From: an uncultured Actinomycetes bacterium
GTDB lineage: Bacteria; Actinomycetota; Thermoleophilia; Solirubrobacterales; 70-9
NCBI GenBank assembly: GCA_946482365.1
Contig: CAMLQY010000007.1
Coordinates: forward strand, 23,880 to 87,879
Length of the DNA: 64,000 nt
Direction of reading: 5' to 3'
Part shown: positions 8,230 through 17,239 of the stretch, piece by piece
Position numbering within the stretch: the stretch's first letter is position 1
Layout of the letters: each line of letters opens with the position of its first letter
Notes under the pieces: model-generated
What the model was told of the DNA's origin: nothing
The model's database searches: none
The model's input: only the letters and a program-made list of their open reading frames with translations
Program-made: the position numbers and the translations under genes

Positions 8230-9425
8230 CAGCGCGTGATGAGCAGCTCGCGGTAGAGATTGTCCACGTCGGTGAGCAGCCGCTTGGCTCCGTAGCTGTT
8301 GATCGCGTGGCTGCGGGCTGAGGTGCCGTAGCGCCGGCGGCGCTCGGGGTCGGCGGCCAGCTCGACGATGGCGGCTGCCAGCGCCGCCGGGTCGTCGCGC
8401 GGGACCATGATCCCGGTGTCCTCGCCGACGACCTCGCGCACGCCGCCGACGTCGGTCGCTACAGCGGGCAGGCCGGCTGCTGCTGCTTCGATCAGGGAGA
8501 CGGGGGTGCCCTCGTTGTCGGAGGAGAGGACGGCCAGGTCGGCGGCGGCGAATATCGGGCGCAGCTCGCGCCGGTAGCCGAGGAAGAGGACGTCGGCGGC
8601 GATGCCCAGCTCGGCCGCCTGGCGCTCCAGCTGAGGGCGTTCCCCGCCGTCGCCCACGACCGCCAGCCGCAGGCGCGGGTCGGCCTCCCGGGCCCCTGCC
8701 AGCGCCTGCAGGAGCAGGTCGAGGCGCTTGATCGGGACGAAGCGGCCGACGAAGACGAGGAGGATCTCGTCCTCGCCAATGCCCAGCTCCGCCCGCGAGG
8801 GAGCCCGCAGCTCGCCGGGGAGCTCGGCCAGGCGATCGAGATCGAGGCCGAGGGGCAGGACCCGGAACTTCGAAGGCGGCGCGACGCCGAGGCGGACGAG
8901 GTCGTCGACCGTCGCCTGGCTGACCCCGATCAGCCGATCGCTGAGCCGGGCGAGAGCGCGCTCCATCTCGAGGTAGAGGCGTGACTTGGGGGCGCCGAAG
9001 TAGCCCTCGAGGACGTGGCCGTGGTAGGTGTGGACCAGGGCCGGGCGGGGGCGTACGGCGAGGGCCGCCTGGCGCCCGAGGAAGCCCGCCTTCGCCGTAT
9101 GGGTGTGGACGAGGTGTGGCCTGAAATCCCGCACCAGGCGCGCCAGCTTCGCCAGGGCCAGCCCGTCGCGCAGCGGCTGCACCGGCTGCTGCAGCTCGGG
9201 GAGGTGGTGCATCGTCGCGCCCTCCTCCTCGGCCAGCTCGGCGAGCGACTCCTCACCCGGGGCGAGGCTGCCGTGGACGAGTCGCGTCTCGTAGCGGCCC
9301 GGGTCGAACCGCCTGCCGCTGAGCAGGGCCGCGATATGAGCCGGCCCCCCCATGTTGAGGCGGCCGATCACCTGCAGGACGCGCAGGCGCCCTCCATTCT
9401 CCGAATCGGCTGCCGGCGAAGTCAC
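8229..9425 (-). CDS. Glycosyltransferase family 4
   Basis: This 398-aa protein has the two Rossmann-like halves of a GT-B enzyme. The N-terminal half shows LQVIGRLNMGGPA and HTHTAKAGFLGR; the C-terminal half shows FVGRFVPIKRLDLLLQA and the nucleotide-sugar motif SSDNEGTPVSLIEAAAAGLPAVATDVGG with the E-x7-E pattern typical of GT4. It would transfer a sugar from a nucleotide donor to a lipid-linked glycan at the cytoplasmic face of the membrane. It is the last gene of an epimerase-TagO-GT4 operon on the minus strand. The start is GTG 9425. Donor and acceptor are unknown. Confidence 0.9.
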   Translation of the reverse strand: MTSPAADSENGGRLRVLQVIGRLNMGGPAHIAALLSGRRFDPGRYETRLVHGSLAPGEESLAELAEEEGATMHHLPELQQPVQPLRDGLALAKLARLVRDFRPHLVHTHTAKAGFLGRQAALAVRPRPALVHTYHGHVLEGYFGAPKSRLYLEMERALARLSDRLIGVSQATVDDLVRLGVAPPSKFRVLPLGLDLDRLAELPGELRAPSRAELGIGEDEILLVFVGRFVPIKRLDLLLQALAGAREADPRLRLAVVGDGGERPQLERQAAELGIAADVLFLGYRRELRPIFAAADLAVLSSDNEGTPVSLIEAAAAGLPAVATDVGGVREVVGEDTGIMVPRDDPAALAAAIVELAADPERRRRYGTSARSHAINSYGAKRLLTDVDNLYRELLITR

Positions 9426-9444
9426 GTGCGACGCAGGCTATGCG

Positions 9445-10473
9445 TCAGCCAGACCACTCGGTCGTGGGGGCGGGAGCCCACTCCGGCGACTCCAGCAGCG
9501 CCACCACTGCGATGCCGCCGAGGATGAGGACGGTCGCGACGAAGGCGGCGACCGACTTGTCGCTGCCGACGAGGACGGCGCCGGCGGCTGTGAGGAGCGC
9601 CTGGGCGCCCGCCAGAACCAGCGCCACGCGGCGGGCCGAGCCCAGCTTCGCGCGCAGCCTGTGGGTCAGGTGGTCGCGTCCGCCCTTGAAGACGCCCACC
9701 CCGCGACGCAGCCGTGAGACGACGACCAGGGTGGTGTCGAGGGCGGGGAGCCCGACCAGGACCACCGCGACGGGGACGAAGGCCCAGCCGAGCTGACCCG
9801 TCCCGGGCACCGCCATGATCACCGCCGCGACGACGAAGCCGATCGGCATGCTGCCGCCGTCGCCGAGGAAGATGCGCGAGGGCGAGGCGAGGTTGAAGGG
9901 GAGGAAGCCGAGGCAGGCGCCGGAGAGGGCAAGCGCGAGAGCCGCCAGCTCGGCGCTTCCCTGGGCGAGGGCGAGCACCCCCAGGGTCGCCCCGGACACC
10001 GCGGCGACCGTGCCTGTGGCGCCGTCCATGTTGTCCATCAGGTTGAAGGCGTTGACGACGCCGGTGACGAACACGACCGTCAGGACCAGGTTGAGCGCGT
10101 CGCTGGCGAAGAGGTCCCAGCCGATCCCGCCGGCGAAGAGAACGCTGGCCGCCGCGACCTCGATCGCGAGGCGGGTCAGCGGCCCGAGCCCGTAGCGGTC
10201 GTCGATCGTCCCCACGCCGAGCAGGACGACGGCGCCGATCGCGATCGGGACGAAGGCGCTCGAGCCGTGGCCGAAGAGGGCGCCGGCGGCGAGCATGCCG
10301 CCGATCACGGCGGTCCCGCCGAGGTAGGGGGTCGGGCTGCCGTGGCCCTTGTAGCCGACCGGATGGTCGTAGAAGCCGGTGCTTCCGGCCAGCCGGATCG
10401 CCAGCGGCGTGAGCAGCAGGGTGGCGCCGAAGGCTGCGAGGAAGGCGAGCTCGGGCCCCATGCTGCCGGGCAC
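9445..10473 (-). CDS. MraY/WecA/TagO-family undecaprenyl-phosphate sugar-1-phosphate transferase
   Basis: A 342-aa polytopic protein with about ten membrane helices. It carries the family motifs: GTIDDRYG (cytoplasmic DDxx), NAFNLMDNMDGATG and IFLGDGGSMPIGF. Such enzymes load a sugar-1-phosphate, usually GlcNAc-1-P, on undecaprenyl phosphate and so start synthesis of O-antigen, teichoic-acid or exopolysaccharide chains. The gene lies three bases after the epimerase stop and 19 bases before the GT4 start, so the three are co-transcribed. GTG 10473 is given as start; ATG 10461 is the alternative. MraY itself is less likely because of the glycan context and lack of murein genes nearby. Confidence 0.88.
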   Translation of the reverse strand: MPGSMGPELAFLAAFGATLLLTPLAIRLAGSTGFYDHPVGYKGHGSPTPYLGGTAVIGGMLAAGALFGHGSSAFVPIAIGAVVLLGVGTIDDRYGLGPLTRLAIEVAAASVLFAGGIGWDLFASDALNLVLTVVFVTGVVNAFNLMDNMDGATGTVAAVSGATLGVLALAQGSAELAALALALSGACLGFLPFNLASPSRIFLGDGGSMPIGFVVAAVIMAVPGTGQLGWAFVPVAVVLVGLPALDTTLVVVSRLRRGVGVFKGGRDHLTHRLRAKLGSARRVALVLAGAQALLTAAGAVLVGSDKSVAAFVATVLILGGIAVVALLESPEWAPAPTTEWSG

Positions 10474-10476
10474 CGC

Positions 10477-11523
10477 CTAGGCGTCTACCAGAGGATCGAC
10501 TACCGCGCCCTCGCCGAATTCGACGATCTCGCCGTCGGCGGTGGGCAGTGCGTCGGCGGCCGCGCGCTCGAGCTCGAAGGCGGCGACGTCGTCGATCGCC
10601 TCCTCGATGCCGCGGGTGGAGCGCCAGCCCGTCATCTGCTCCAGCGCCGTGGTGTCCGGGCAGCGCCGACCGAGCTCCTCGAAACCCTCGCCGTATGCCT
10701 CCTCGTAGGGCACCATCTGGATGCCGGAGCTGGAGCCGGTCCGCTCGATCACGGCTTCGGCCAGTTCGAGGATCGTGATCTCCGAGGAGCGCCCGACGTT
10801 GAAGGCGGTGCCGCGCGCGCCCTCCTCGTCCATCAGCATGACCAGGGCCCGGGTCGTGTCGTAGACATGCGAGAAGCAGCGGGACTGGCTGCCGTCGCCG
10901 TAGACGGTCAGGTCCCGCCCTTCGAGGGCCTGGACGACGAAGCGCGGCAGCACCATCCCGTAGGCACCTGTCTGCCGGGGGCCGACGGTGTTGAAGAGGC
11001 GGGCGACGACCGTGTCCGCTTCGCGCTCCCGGTGGTAGCCGAGGACGATCGCCTCGCCGAAGGCCTTGGCGGTCGAGTAGGACCAGCGAGCGATCGAGGG
11101 CGGGCCCAGCACCCGGTCGGAATGCTCGGTCAGCCCGGAGCTGCCGTTCTTGCCGTAGATCTCCGAGGTGGAGGCGAAGAGGAGCCGCCGGCCGAGCCGG
11201 TGCGCGCCCTCGGTGATGACCTGTGCCCCGCGCACGCTGCGGCCCAGGGAGTCGACCGAGCGCTGGACGATCAGCTTGACCCCGACCGCGGAGGCGAGGT
11301 GGAAGCAGGCGTCGGCCCACTCCATGCAGTCGTCGACCAGCTCGACGTCGCAGACCGACCCCTCGACCAGCTCGGCCTGGCCGGTGGCGACCGCGTCGGC
11401 GACGTTCTCGGCGCTGCCGGTACTGAGGTCGTCGAGGACGAGAACCTCGTCCCCCCTTGCGACCAGGGCATCTGTCAGGTGAGAGCCGACGAACCCTGCC
11501 CCCCCTGTGATCAGGTATCGCAC
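10477..11523 (-). CDS. NAD-dependent sugar epimerase/dehydratase (extended SDR)
   Basis: The 348-aa protein begins with the Rossmann motif GGAGFVGSH (7-15), has the SDR serine/threonine region STSE (118-121) and the catalytic Tyr149-x3-Lys153 in YSTAK. These features place it with UDP-glucose 4-epimerases, UDP-glucuronate decarboxylases and dTDP-glucose dehydratases. It starts the TagO-GT4 operon and likely makes a nucleotide sugar for it. The 140-residue C-terminal substrate domain ends in an acidic tail. Which sugar it acts on cannot be told from sequence. Confidence 0.88.
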   Translation of the reverse strand: MRYLITGGAGFVGSHLTDALVARGDEVLVLDDLSTGSAENVADAVATGQAELVEGSVCDVELVDDCMEWADACFHLASAVGVKLIVQRSVDSLGRSVRGAQVITEGAHRLGRRLLFASTSEIYGKNGSSGLTEHSDRVLGPPSIARWSYSTAKAFGEAIVLGYHREREADTVVARLFNTVGPRQTGAYGMVLPRFVVQALEGRDLTVYGDGSQSRCFSHVYDTTRALVMLMDEEGARGTAFNVGRSSEITILELAEAVIERTGSSSGIQMVPYEEAYGEGFEELGRRCPDTTALEQMTGWRSTRGIEEAIDDVAAFELERAAADALPTADGEIVEFGEGAVVDPLVDA

Positions 11524-11767
11524 TTAGGCCTCTCCATGTCCGTCAAGCCCCTACCGGCCGCACGACGGCGGCCTTGCGCAAGGCTCGGTTTCCCCATGAA
11601 CTCCCCTGTTTCCCATGTGAGTCATCTCACGCAAACGGCGAAACGACTCGCGATGCAGTAGACCAGAAACTCGATGGAGTGTCAAGGATAAGAGCTCGTC
11701 TTTACGTCGATGCCCCTCAGACAAAGATGGCTCTGGAATGGGAATTACAGGGGGGCTGGAATAGTTG
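11524..11767. promoter_or_regulatory. Upstream region of the epimerase operon with two operator-like palindromes
   Basis: This 244-nt gap holds no gene. It should contain the promoter of the minus-strand epimerase-TagO-GT4 operon. Two short inverted repeats stand out: the perfect 14-nt GCCTTGCGCAAGGC at 11571-11584 and GTGAGTCATCTCAC at 11617-11630. Either could bind a dimeric regulator. No clear -10/-35 pair was identified, and the region is lower in GC than its surroundings. Confidence 0.4.
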
Positions 11768-13399
11768 TCATGCCTGCTTCAGGCGTACCCGGCGGCCCTC
11801 GACGCCGCTCCCGGAGACCTTCGCCGCCAAACCCGCCTCACGGCGGCCGAGCACCTGCTTCGCCTTGCGGGAAAGATCGATTCGAAGGGTCCTCGAAGCG
11901 TCCGCGGCGACGCTGAAGGACGCCGCGCCGATCGACACCCGCTTTCCCCCGTGCCCGACCCTGGCGAGGAGCTTCAACCTGCCCTTGCAGGCCCCCTCGC
12001 CGGCGCAGGAAACCCTCAGCATGGCCTTCCCCGCCTTGACCTTGGCGGTGGCAGCGGCTCGCGCCACGCCCTTCGGGGCCTTCTCGAAGGCGGCGGTCAC
12101 CTCGCGGGCCTGGTCCATGGTCACGCGGCAGCTGCCGGTGCCGGTACAGGCGCCGGAGAAGCCGGCGAACCTGGAGCCCGCCGCGACGGTGGCGGTCAGG
12201 GTGACCTTGGTGCCGACCCCGAAGCCGACCTCACAGGCCTGGCCGCAATCGATCCCGGCCGGGTCGCTGGTCACGGTGCCCCTGCCCGTGCCCGTCCTCG
12301 AGACCGTGAGCGTGCGCTGGCCGACCGCGACGAAGACCGCCTTGGCGGCGCGGGAGGTGCTCATCGTCGTCGTGCAGGTGCCGGAGCCGGTGCAGCCCCC
12401 GCCGGTCCAGTGGTCGAAGACCGAGCCCGGCGCGGGGGTCGCCGTGAGCGTGACTTTGGTCCCTTCGAAAAAGCTCTCCGAGCAGTCGGACCCGCAATCG
12501 ATCCCGGCCGGGTTGCTGGTCACGGTGCCCGAGCCGGTGCCGAGGCGCTCGACCGTGAGCGGGTACTCGAATCCGGGCGGGATCAGGTTGAAGGTGGCGG
12601 TGACTTTGCGTGCCCCGTCCATCACGACTTCGCAGCTGAAGCCGCTGCAGGCGTTCGAGAAGCCGGCGAATTCGGAGCCGGAGTCGGCACTCGGGTGCAG
12701 GAGCAGTTCGGTGCCTTCGGGGTATTTGACCTGGCAGGGTTCCGGGCCTTCCTGCGCCTCGCAGAGGACCGAGCCGGTGCCGGTGCCGGCGATTTTCAGC
12801 GTGAAGGCGTATTCGGGGGTCGTCGGTTCGAGGTCGAAGACGACCGTGACGCTGTGGGCCTCTTCCATCGTCAGGTCGCACGTTTCTTCTTCGCAGTCGC
12901 CGCTGAAGCGGACGAATTCGGAGCCGGGATCGGCAATGGGCAGCACGCTCAGTTCGGTGCCTTCGGGATAGGTGGCTTTGCAGGCTTCGACCGGACCCCC
13001 GCCCACCTGGCACTGGACCGTGCCCGAGCCGGTGCCGCTCGTTTTCAGCGTGAGCGCGAATTGGGGGAGGAGGTCGAAGGTGGCGGTGACCGACTTGGCC
13101 TCGGTCATCGTCAGTTCGCAATCGCTGGGTCCGCAGTCACCGGAGAATTCGACGAATTCGGAGTCGGGGTCCGGGCTGGGGACGAGGACCAGTCCGGTGC
13201 CTTCCGCGTACTGGCTGGCGCAGGGCCCTGCCGAGCCTCCATTGACCTCGCATTCGACGGCGCCGGAGCCGGCGCCGTCGATCGCGATCGTCAGCGCGAA
13301 CAGGTCGGCAGCCTGCGCGGGGGAGCCGATCTGCGCCCATGCACAGAGGGCGGCGAGAACGGCAGAAAAGGCTAGGGTCCCTCCCAGGCGGCGCTTCAT
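11768..13399 (-). CDS. Exported protein with five InlB-like (divergent B-repeat) units
   Basis: The 543-aa protein starts with a signal peptide (about 1-30, cut near AQAA). Five repeats of about 75-80 residues follow (35-435). Each opens with a TGTGSGTV-like strand, has two or three paired cysteines (as in GIDCGSDC) and ends with a V.ATF strand, the pattern of divergent InlB B-repeats. A C-terminal beta-rich domain (about 440-543) has LRVSCAGEGACKG and ends RRVRLKQA, a tail found on other surface proteins of this lineage. It is probably a cell-wall or secreted adhesin-like protein. Glu codons are mostly GAA, unlike neighbouring housekeeping genes, which prefer GAG. Confidence 0.8.
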   Translation of the reverse strand: MKRRLGGTLAFSAVLAALCAWAQIGSPAQAADLFALTIAIDGAGSGAVECEVNGGSAGPCASQYAEGTGLVLVPSPDPDSEFVEFSGDCGPSDCELTMTEAKSVTATFDLLPQFALTLKTSGTGSGTVQCQVGGGPVEACKATYPEGTELSVLPIADPGSEFVRFSGDCEEETCDLTMEEAHSVTVVFDLEPTTPEYAFTLKIAGTGTGSVLCEAQEGPEPCQVKYPEGTELLLHPSADSGSEFAGFSNACSGFSCEVVMDGARKVTATFNLIPPGFEYPLTVERLGTGSGTVTSNPAGIDCGSDCSESFFEGTKVTLTATPAPGSVFDHWTGGGCTGSGTCTTTMSTSRAAKAVFVAVGQRTLTVSRTGTGRGTVTSDPAGIDCGQACEVGFGVGTKVTLTATVAAGSRFAGFSGACTGTGSCRVTMDQAREVTAAFEKAPKGVARAAATAKVKAGKAMLRVSCAGEGACKGRLKLLARVGHGGKRVSIGAASFSVAADASRTLRIDLSRKAKQVLGRREAGLAAKVSGSGVEGRRVRLKQA

Positions 13400-13415
13400 C
13401 CCACCCCTATTGTGC

Positions 13416-14432
13416 CTAACGGGGGCCGTCGGTATGCACGAACAGCACCGGCCCGGCGAGGCGGCCCTCCGCGCGCAGCGCCAGCAGGCCGGCCATCGCC
13501 TTCGCGGTGTAGACGGGATCGAGCGCGAGCCGCTCCTCGGCGGCGAGGGCGGCGGCGCGCGTGGCGGCCTCGGTGCGGTGGCCGTAGCCCGCTCCCATCT
13601 CCTCGCGGGTGAGGTCGAGCATGTCCGGCTCGAGCCGGAGCCGGCCGAGGCGGCCCCCGCGGTGCTCCAGCAGGGCGGCGGTGCGGCGCGCGAGGCGGGC
13701 GAAGACCGGCGGGTCGAGGCGGAGCTGGTCGTTGACCACCACCCCGGCGACGCGGGTGCGCAGGCCGGCGAGCTGGAAGCCGAGCGCCAGGCCCGCCGCG
13801 GTGCCGCCGGTGCCGACCGGGACGACGGCGTGGGCCGGCTCGGGCAGCGAGCCGGCCTCGACCTGGGCGGCGATCTCCAGCGCCGCCTCGACGTAGCCGA
13901 GCGCTCCGACCGGCGAGGAGCCGCCGGCCGGCAGCAGGTACGGCGGGCGGCCGCCGCGGGCGTTGCGGGCGATCAGCCACGGCAGCGCCGCCACCGTGCG
14001 CGCCTTCGTGTGGGTTCGGTGGATGCGCGCGCCCGAGGCCTCGAGCCGGGCGAGCTGGGCACGGACGTGGTCGTCGACCGGCTGGTCGACGAGCGCAAGC
14101 GCGGTCTCGATGCCGTGTTCGCGGGCGTAGAGCGCGGTCGCGAGCCCCCAGTTCGTGCCGAGGCCGCCGAAGGTGAGGATCGAGCGGCGGCCGCGGCGTC
14201 GGGCGTCGGGGATCAGCCACTCGAGCTTGCGCACCTTGTTGCCGCCCCAGCCGCCCGAGCCGAAGGCGCCGTCTTCCTTCACCCAGACGCCGAGCCCGGC
14301 CAGCTCGCGGACGGGCGTCGGGCGCTCGGACAGCACGAGGTGGGGAAGGGTCCCGGCCAGGGCCGGGAAGCGTTCGTGCAGATGCGCGGTCAAGGCGTGA
14401 GCATGACTGACGAGGCGAAACAACCATGGCAT
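13416..14432 (-). CDS. PLP-dependent D-cysteine desulfhydrase/ACC-deaminase family enzyme
   Basis: From ATG 14432 (GGGGGG run nine bases upstream) the protein has 338 aa. It belongs to the tryptophan-synthase-beta fold type II group of PLP enzymes: the probable Schiff-base lysine is Lys66 in GGNKVRKLE (63-71), and the phosphate-binding loop is VPVGTGGTAAG. GGNKxRKLE is the signature shared by D-cysteine desulfhydrase and 1-aminocyclopropane-1-carboxylate deaminase. The reaction would be alpha,beta-elimination from a D-amino acid or ring opening of ACC; the sequence alone does not decide. It is divergent from the alcohol dehydrogenase gene, with 34 nt between the starts. Confidence 0.8.
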   Translation of the reverse strand: MPWLFRLVSHAHALTAHLHERFPALAGTLPHLVLSERPTPVRELAGLGVWVKEDGAFGSGGWGGNKVRKLEWLIPDARRRGRRSILTFGGLGTNWGLATALYAREHGIETALALVDQPVDDHVRAQLARLEASGARIHRTHTKARTVAALPWLIARNARGGRPPYLLPAGGSSPVGALGYVEAALEIAAQVEAGSLPEPAHAVVPVGTGGTAAGLALGFQLAGLRTRVAGVVVNDQLRLDPPVFARLARRTAALLEHRGGRLGRLRLEPDMLDLTREEMGAGYGHRTEAATRAAALAAEERLALDPVYTAKAMAGLLALRAEGRLAGPVLFVHTDGPR

Positions 14433-14466
14433 CGCGGCCGACCCCCCTCTGTAGTGTGGGCGCTCG

Positions 14467-15606
14467 ATGAGGGCGGTCGCCTGCCAACGGGGTGCGCTCG
14501 AGCTGGTCGAGCTCCCGGAGCCCGAGCCCGGGCCGGGGCAGGTGCGGATCGAGGTCACCCGCTGCGGGATCTGCGGTTCGGACCTGCACGCCCGCCACGG
14601 GATCGACCAGCTGGCGGACGTGGCGCTCGGGGTCGGCTACGACCGCTTCGGCCGCTCCGGGGAGCAGGTCGTCTTCGGGCACGAGTTCAGCGGCCGGGTC
14701 GCCGAGTACGGGCCGAAGTGCAAGGGGGACCTGGCCACCGGGGCGCCGGTCGTCGCGCTTCCCCTGCTTCGCGGCCGCGACGGCGTCGACGCCACCGGTC
14801 TCTCCCGGCACGCCCCCGGCGCCTACGCCGAGCAGCTGCTCGTCCAGGAGTCGATGATGATGGCGGTGCCCAACGGGCTCGACCCGACCGTCGCGGCGCT
14901 GACCGAGCCGATGGCGGTCGCCCTGCACGCGGTTCGCCGCGGCGAGGCCGGCAAGCGGGACGTGGCGGTCGTGATCGGCTGCGGCCCGATCGGGCTCGGC
15001 ACGATCCTGATGCTGAAGGCGACCGGCGTCCGCACCGTCGTCGCCAGCGACTTCTCCCCCGGCCGGCGCGCCCTCGCCGAGCGCTGCGGGGCCGACGTCG
15101 TCGTCGACCCCTCGCAGGACTCTCCCTACGAGCATGGGGATTCCGGTTGGCTGTCGAAGGCGGATGACGTCTTCGACCTCGCGCTCGACACGCGCGAGAA
15201 GCTCGGCCGCCTGCCGGTCGGCTGGTGGCACGTCTGGCGCCTGGCGGAGAAGCTCGGCGCCGGGCCAAAGCACCCCGTCGTCTTCGAGTGCGTCGGGGTC
15301 CCGGGGGTGATCTCGCAGATCGTCGACTCCGCGCCCTTCTTCTCGCGGGTCGTCGTGGTCGGCGTCTGTCTCGGCCCCGACTCGTTCCGGCCGGCGATGG
15401 CGATCAACAAGGAGATCGACCTGCGGTTCGTCCTCGGCTACACCCCGCTCGACTTCCGCGACACCCTCCACATGCTCGCCGAGGGCAAGGTCGACCCGCG
15501 GCCGATGATCACCGGCACGGTCGGCCTCACCGGCGTCGAGGGCGCCTTCGCGGACCTCGAGGACCCCGAGGGGCACGCCAAGATCCTGATCGACCCCGAT
15601 CGCTAG
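14467..15606 (+). CDS. Zinc-type alcohol dehydrogenase (MDR superfamily)
   Basis: A 379-aa medium-chain dehydrogenase. Catalytic zinc ligands are in CGICGSDLH (33-41) and GHE (71-73), and the NAD(P) loop is IGCGPIGLG. The four closely spaced cysteines of the structural-zinc lobe are missing (only one Cys in the corresponding stretch), as in several MDR subfamilies. There is an insertion of about 35 residues before the VFECVGVPG strand, containing VGWWHVWRLAEK. It likely oxidises an alcohol or sugar alcohol with NAD(P)+. It stands alone and shares a 34-nt divergent promoter region with the PLP enzyme. Substrate unknown. Confidence 0.85.
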   Translation: MRAVACQRGALELVELPEPEPGPGQVRIEVTRCGICGSDLHARHGIDQLADVALGVGYDRFGRSGEQVVFGHEFSGRVAEYGPKCKGDLATGAPVVALPLLRGRDGVDATGLSRHAPGAYAEQLLVQESMMMAVPNGLDPTVAALTEPMAVALHAVRRGEAGKRDVAVVIGCGPIGLGTILMLKATGVRTVVASDFSPGRRALAERCGADVVVDPSQDSPYEHGDSGWLSKADDVFDLALDTREKLGRLPVGWWHVWRLAEKLGAGPKHPVVFECVGVPGVISQIVDSAPFFSRVVVVGVCLGPDSFRPAMAINKEIDLRFVLGYTPLDFRDTLHMLAEGKVDPRPMITGTVGLTGVEGAFADLEDPEGHAKILIDPDR

Positions 15607-16028
15607 GTCGTCGAGGGCGCGTTCAGGGCCACGGCGGCGCGGATCAGCGCCTTCAGCGCCTTCTCGTCGATCTCGTCGCCCTCGTGGAAGTCGATGGCGC
15701 GCCTCGTATTGCCCTCGAGGCTGGAGTTGAAGAGGCCTGAAGGGTCCTCCAGCGAGGCGCCCTTGGCGAAGGTCATCTTGACGACGTTCTTGTACGTCTC
15801 GCCGGTGCAGATCATGCCGTCGTGGTACCAGACCGGCACCCCTCTCCATTTCCACTCCTCGACCACTTCGGGGTCGGCCTGCTTGACGAGGGCCCGAACC
15901 CGAGCGAGCGTCTCGCCCCGCCAGTCATCCAGCTCCTCGATCCTCGCGTCTATCAGCCGAGAGGGAGAGTCCCCTCCCTTCCCCTCCTGCGAACCGCCCT
16001 TCTTCATGTTGCCGTCGCCTTTCTTCAT
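15603..16028 (-). CDS. DUF1801 domain protein
   Basis: The 141-aa protein has a Lys/Gly-rich N-terminus with a repeated MKKG motif and a conserved core WRGETLARVRALVKQADPEV, EWKWRGVPVWYHDG and KMTFAKGA. This is the YdhG/DUF1801 pattern, a small alpha/beta fold of unknown biochemical role. Two starts are possible, 16028 and 16007; the second gives 134 aa. Its 3' end overlaps the convergent alcohol dehydrogenase by four bases. Confidence 0.75.
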   Translation of the reverse strand: MKKGDGNMKKGGSQEGKGGDSPSRLIDARIEELDDWRGETLARVRALVKQADPEVVEEWKWRGVPVWYHDGMICTGETYKNVVKMTFAKGASLEDPSGLFNSSLEGNTRRAIDFHEGDEIDEKALKALIRAAVALNAPSTT

Positions 16029-16075
16029 CGTTCTCGTCGCCTGCCGTCACCTGAGTATCCCCGCCGAGCGCCGCG

Positions 16076-16663
16076 TCAACGAGCGATGACGCCGGCCTCG
16101 GCGGCCGGCGCCGCGTAGGCGGCGGCCAGCGTCGCGACGGTCTCGTGGGCGTTGAGCCCGCTGGGGTTGGGGACCACCCAGAGCGCCGCGCCGGACCAGC
16201 GGAGCGCGCTGTCGAGCGTGTCCGGCTGCCGGCCCAGGACCGCACCGCGCTCGCCGAACGCGTCGCGGTAGGCGGTGACGCCGGCGATCGCGACGACCGC
16301 GGGGCGGTGATCGGCGACGAACCGCCGCAGCCGCGCGCCGCCCTCGCGCAGCTCCTCGCCCGAGAGCTCGGAAGCGCGCGCGGTGGCGCGCCGCACGAGG
16401 TTGGTGATCCCGACGCCGCGCGCGAGGAGATGCGCGCGATCGGCGTCGCTCATCCCGGCGACCCGGTCGACCTCGTACTCGGTGATGCCGGCCGCGGCCA
16501 GCGCCGGGTAGAAGCGGTTGGTGGGATGCGCGAAGTGGGTCTGGACCGCGGCCGTCCAGAGGCCCGGGTTGATGCCGACGAACAGCAGCCTCAGCCCCGG
16601 CCCGACGAGGTCGTCGACCTCGCTGCCGCGAAACGCCTCCAGCTCCAAGCGGGTGAACCGCAT
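16076..16663 (-). CDS. mug: Mismatch-specific uracil/thymine DNA glycosylase
   Basis: The 195-aa protein has the Mug/TDG signatures GINPG (30-34, catalytic Asn) and VVPNPSGLNAH near residue 165 (DNA intercalation loop). Mug enzymes excise uracil, or thymine opposite guanine, from double-stranded DNA, starting base-excision repair. The length is slightly above E. coli Mug because of a 20-residue N-terminal extension. It is transcribed alone on the minus strand, divergent from the cupin gene. Confidence 0.88.
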   Translation of the reverse strand: MRFTRLELEAFRGSEVDDLVGPGLRLLFVGINPGLWTAAVQTHFAHPTNRFYPALAAAGITEYEVDRVAGMSDADRAHLLARGVGITNLVRRATARASELSGEELREGGARLRRFVADHRPAVVAIAGVTAYRDAFGERGAVLGRQPDTLDSALRWSGAALWVVPNPSGLNAHETVATLAAAYAAPAAEAGVIAR

Positions 16664-16785
16664 GCCGCGATCCTGTCGAATCCGCGCGTCGTCGTTCGTC
16701 GAGGCAAGTTCTCAAGCTGCCCGATCTTGGTCCCACCGAGAGCAAGATCAGCAACCCCAGACAGTGGGTGCCATAGGATTGCGCC

Positions 16786-17187
16786 GTGCCGTTCACGCTC
16801 AGGAACCTCGAGGAGGACCTGGAGGACGTCGGGTCCAACTTCGACGGCGCGCCGGACCTGGAGTTCCGCCTGGCGACCCAGGCGCTCGAGCTCGAGAAGT
16901 CCGGCCTGGGCTACCAGCGCGTCCCGCCCAACTATCGCTTTCCGTACGGCCACATGCACAAGAAGCAGGAGGAGGTGTACGTGGTCCTGCGCGGGAGCGG
17001 GCGGATGAAGCTCGACGACGAGATCGTCGAGCTCGAGGAATGGGACGCGGTGCGCGTCCCGCCCGGCACCTGGCGAGGCTACGAGGCCGGGCCGGATGGC
17101 CTCGAGATCCTCGTCATCGGCGCGCCCAATCTCGGCGAGAACCCACGAGACGACGTCGAAGGCCGGCGCGACTGGTGGGTTGACTAA
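16786..17187 (+). CDS. Single-domain cupin protein
   Basis: The 133-aa product from GTG 16786 has the two cupin motifs: HMHKKQEEVYVVLRGSGRM (metal ligands His, His, Glu) and the second at DAVRVPPGTWRGYEAGPDG, in which the usual His is replaced by Trp/Arg. The fold is a small beta-barrel used by isomerases, dioxygenases and binding proteins. There is no operon partner to suggest a substrate. Loss of the last ligand may mean weak or no metal binding. Confidence 0.8.
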   Translation: MPFTLRNLEEDLEDVGSNFDGAPDLEFRLATQALELEKSGLGYQRVPPNYRFPYGHMHKKQEEVYVVLRGSGRMKLDDEIVELEEWDAVRVPPGTWRGYEAGPDGLEILVIGAPNLGENPRDDVEGRRDWWVD

Positions 17188-17239
17188 CCGGCGACGAAAC
17201 CGCTTGATAAGCGGGCTTCCACGCCTGGGACCAACCGAT

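Noticed and set aside
12972..15167. A 731-aa + strand frame over the desulfhydrase and dehydrogenase genes
   Set aside because: It covers the antisense of one clear enzyme and another frame of a second one, with no domain of its own.
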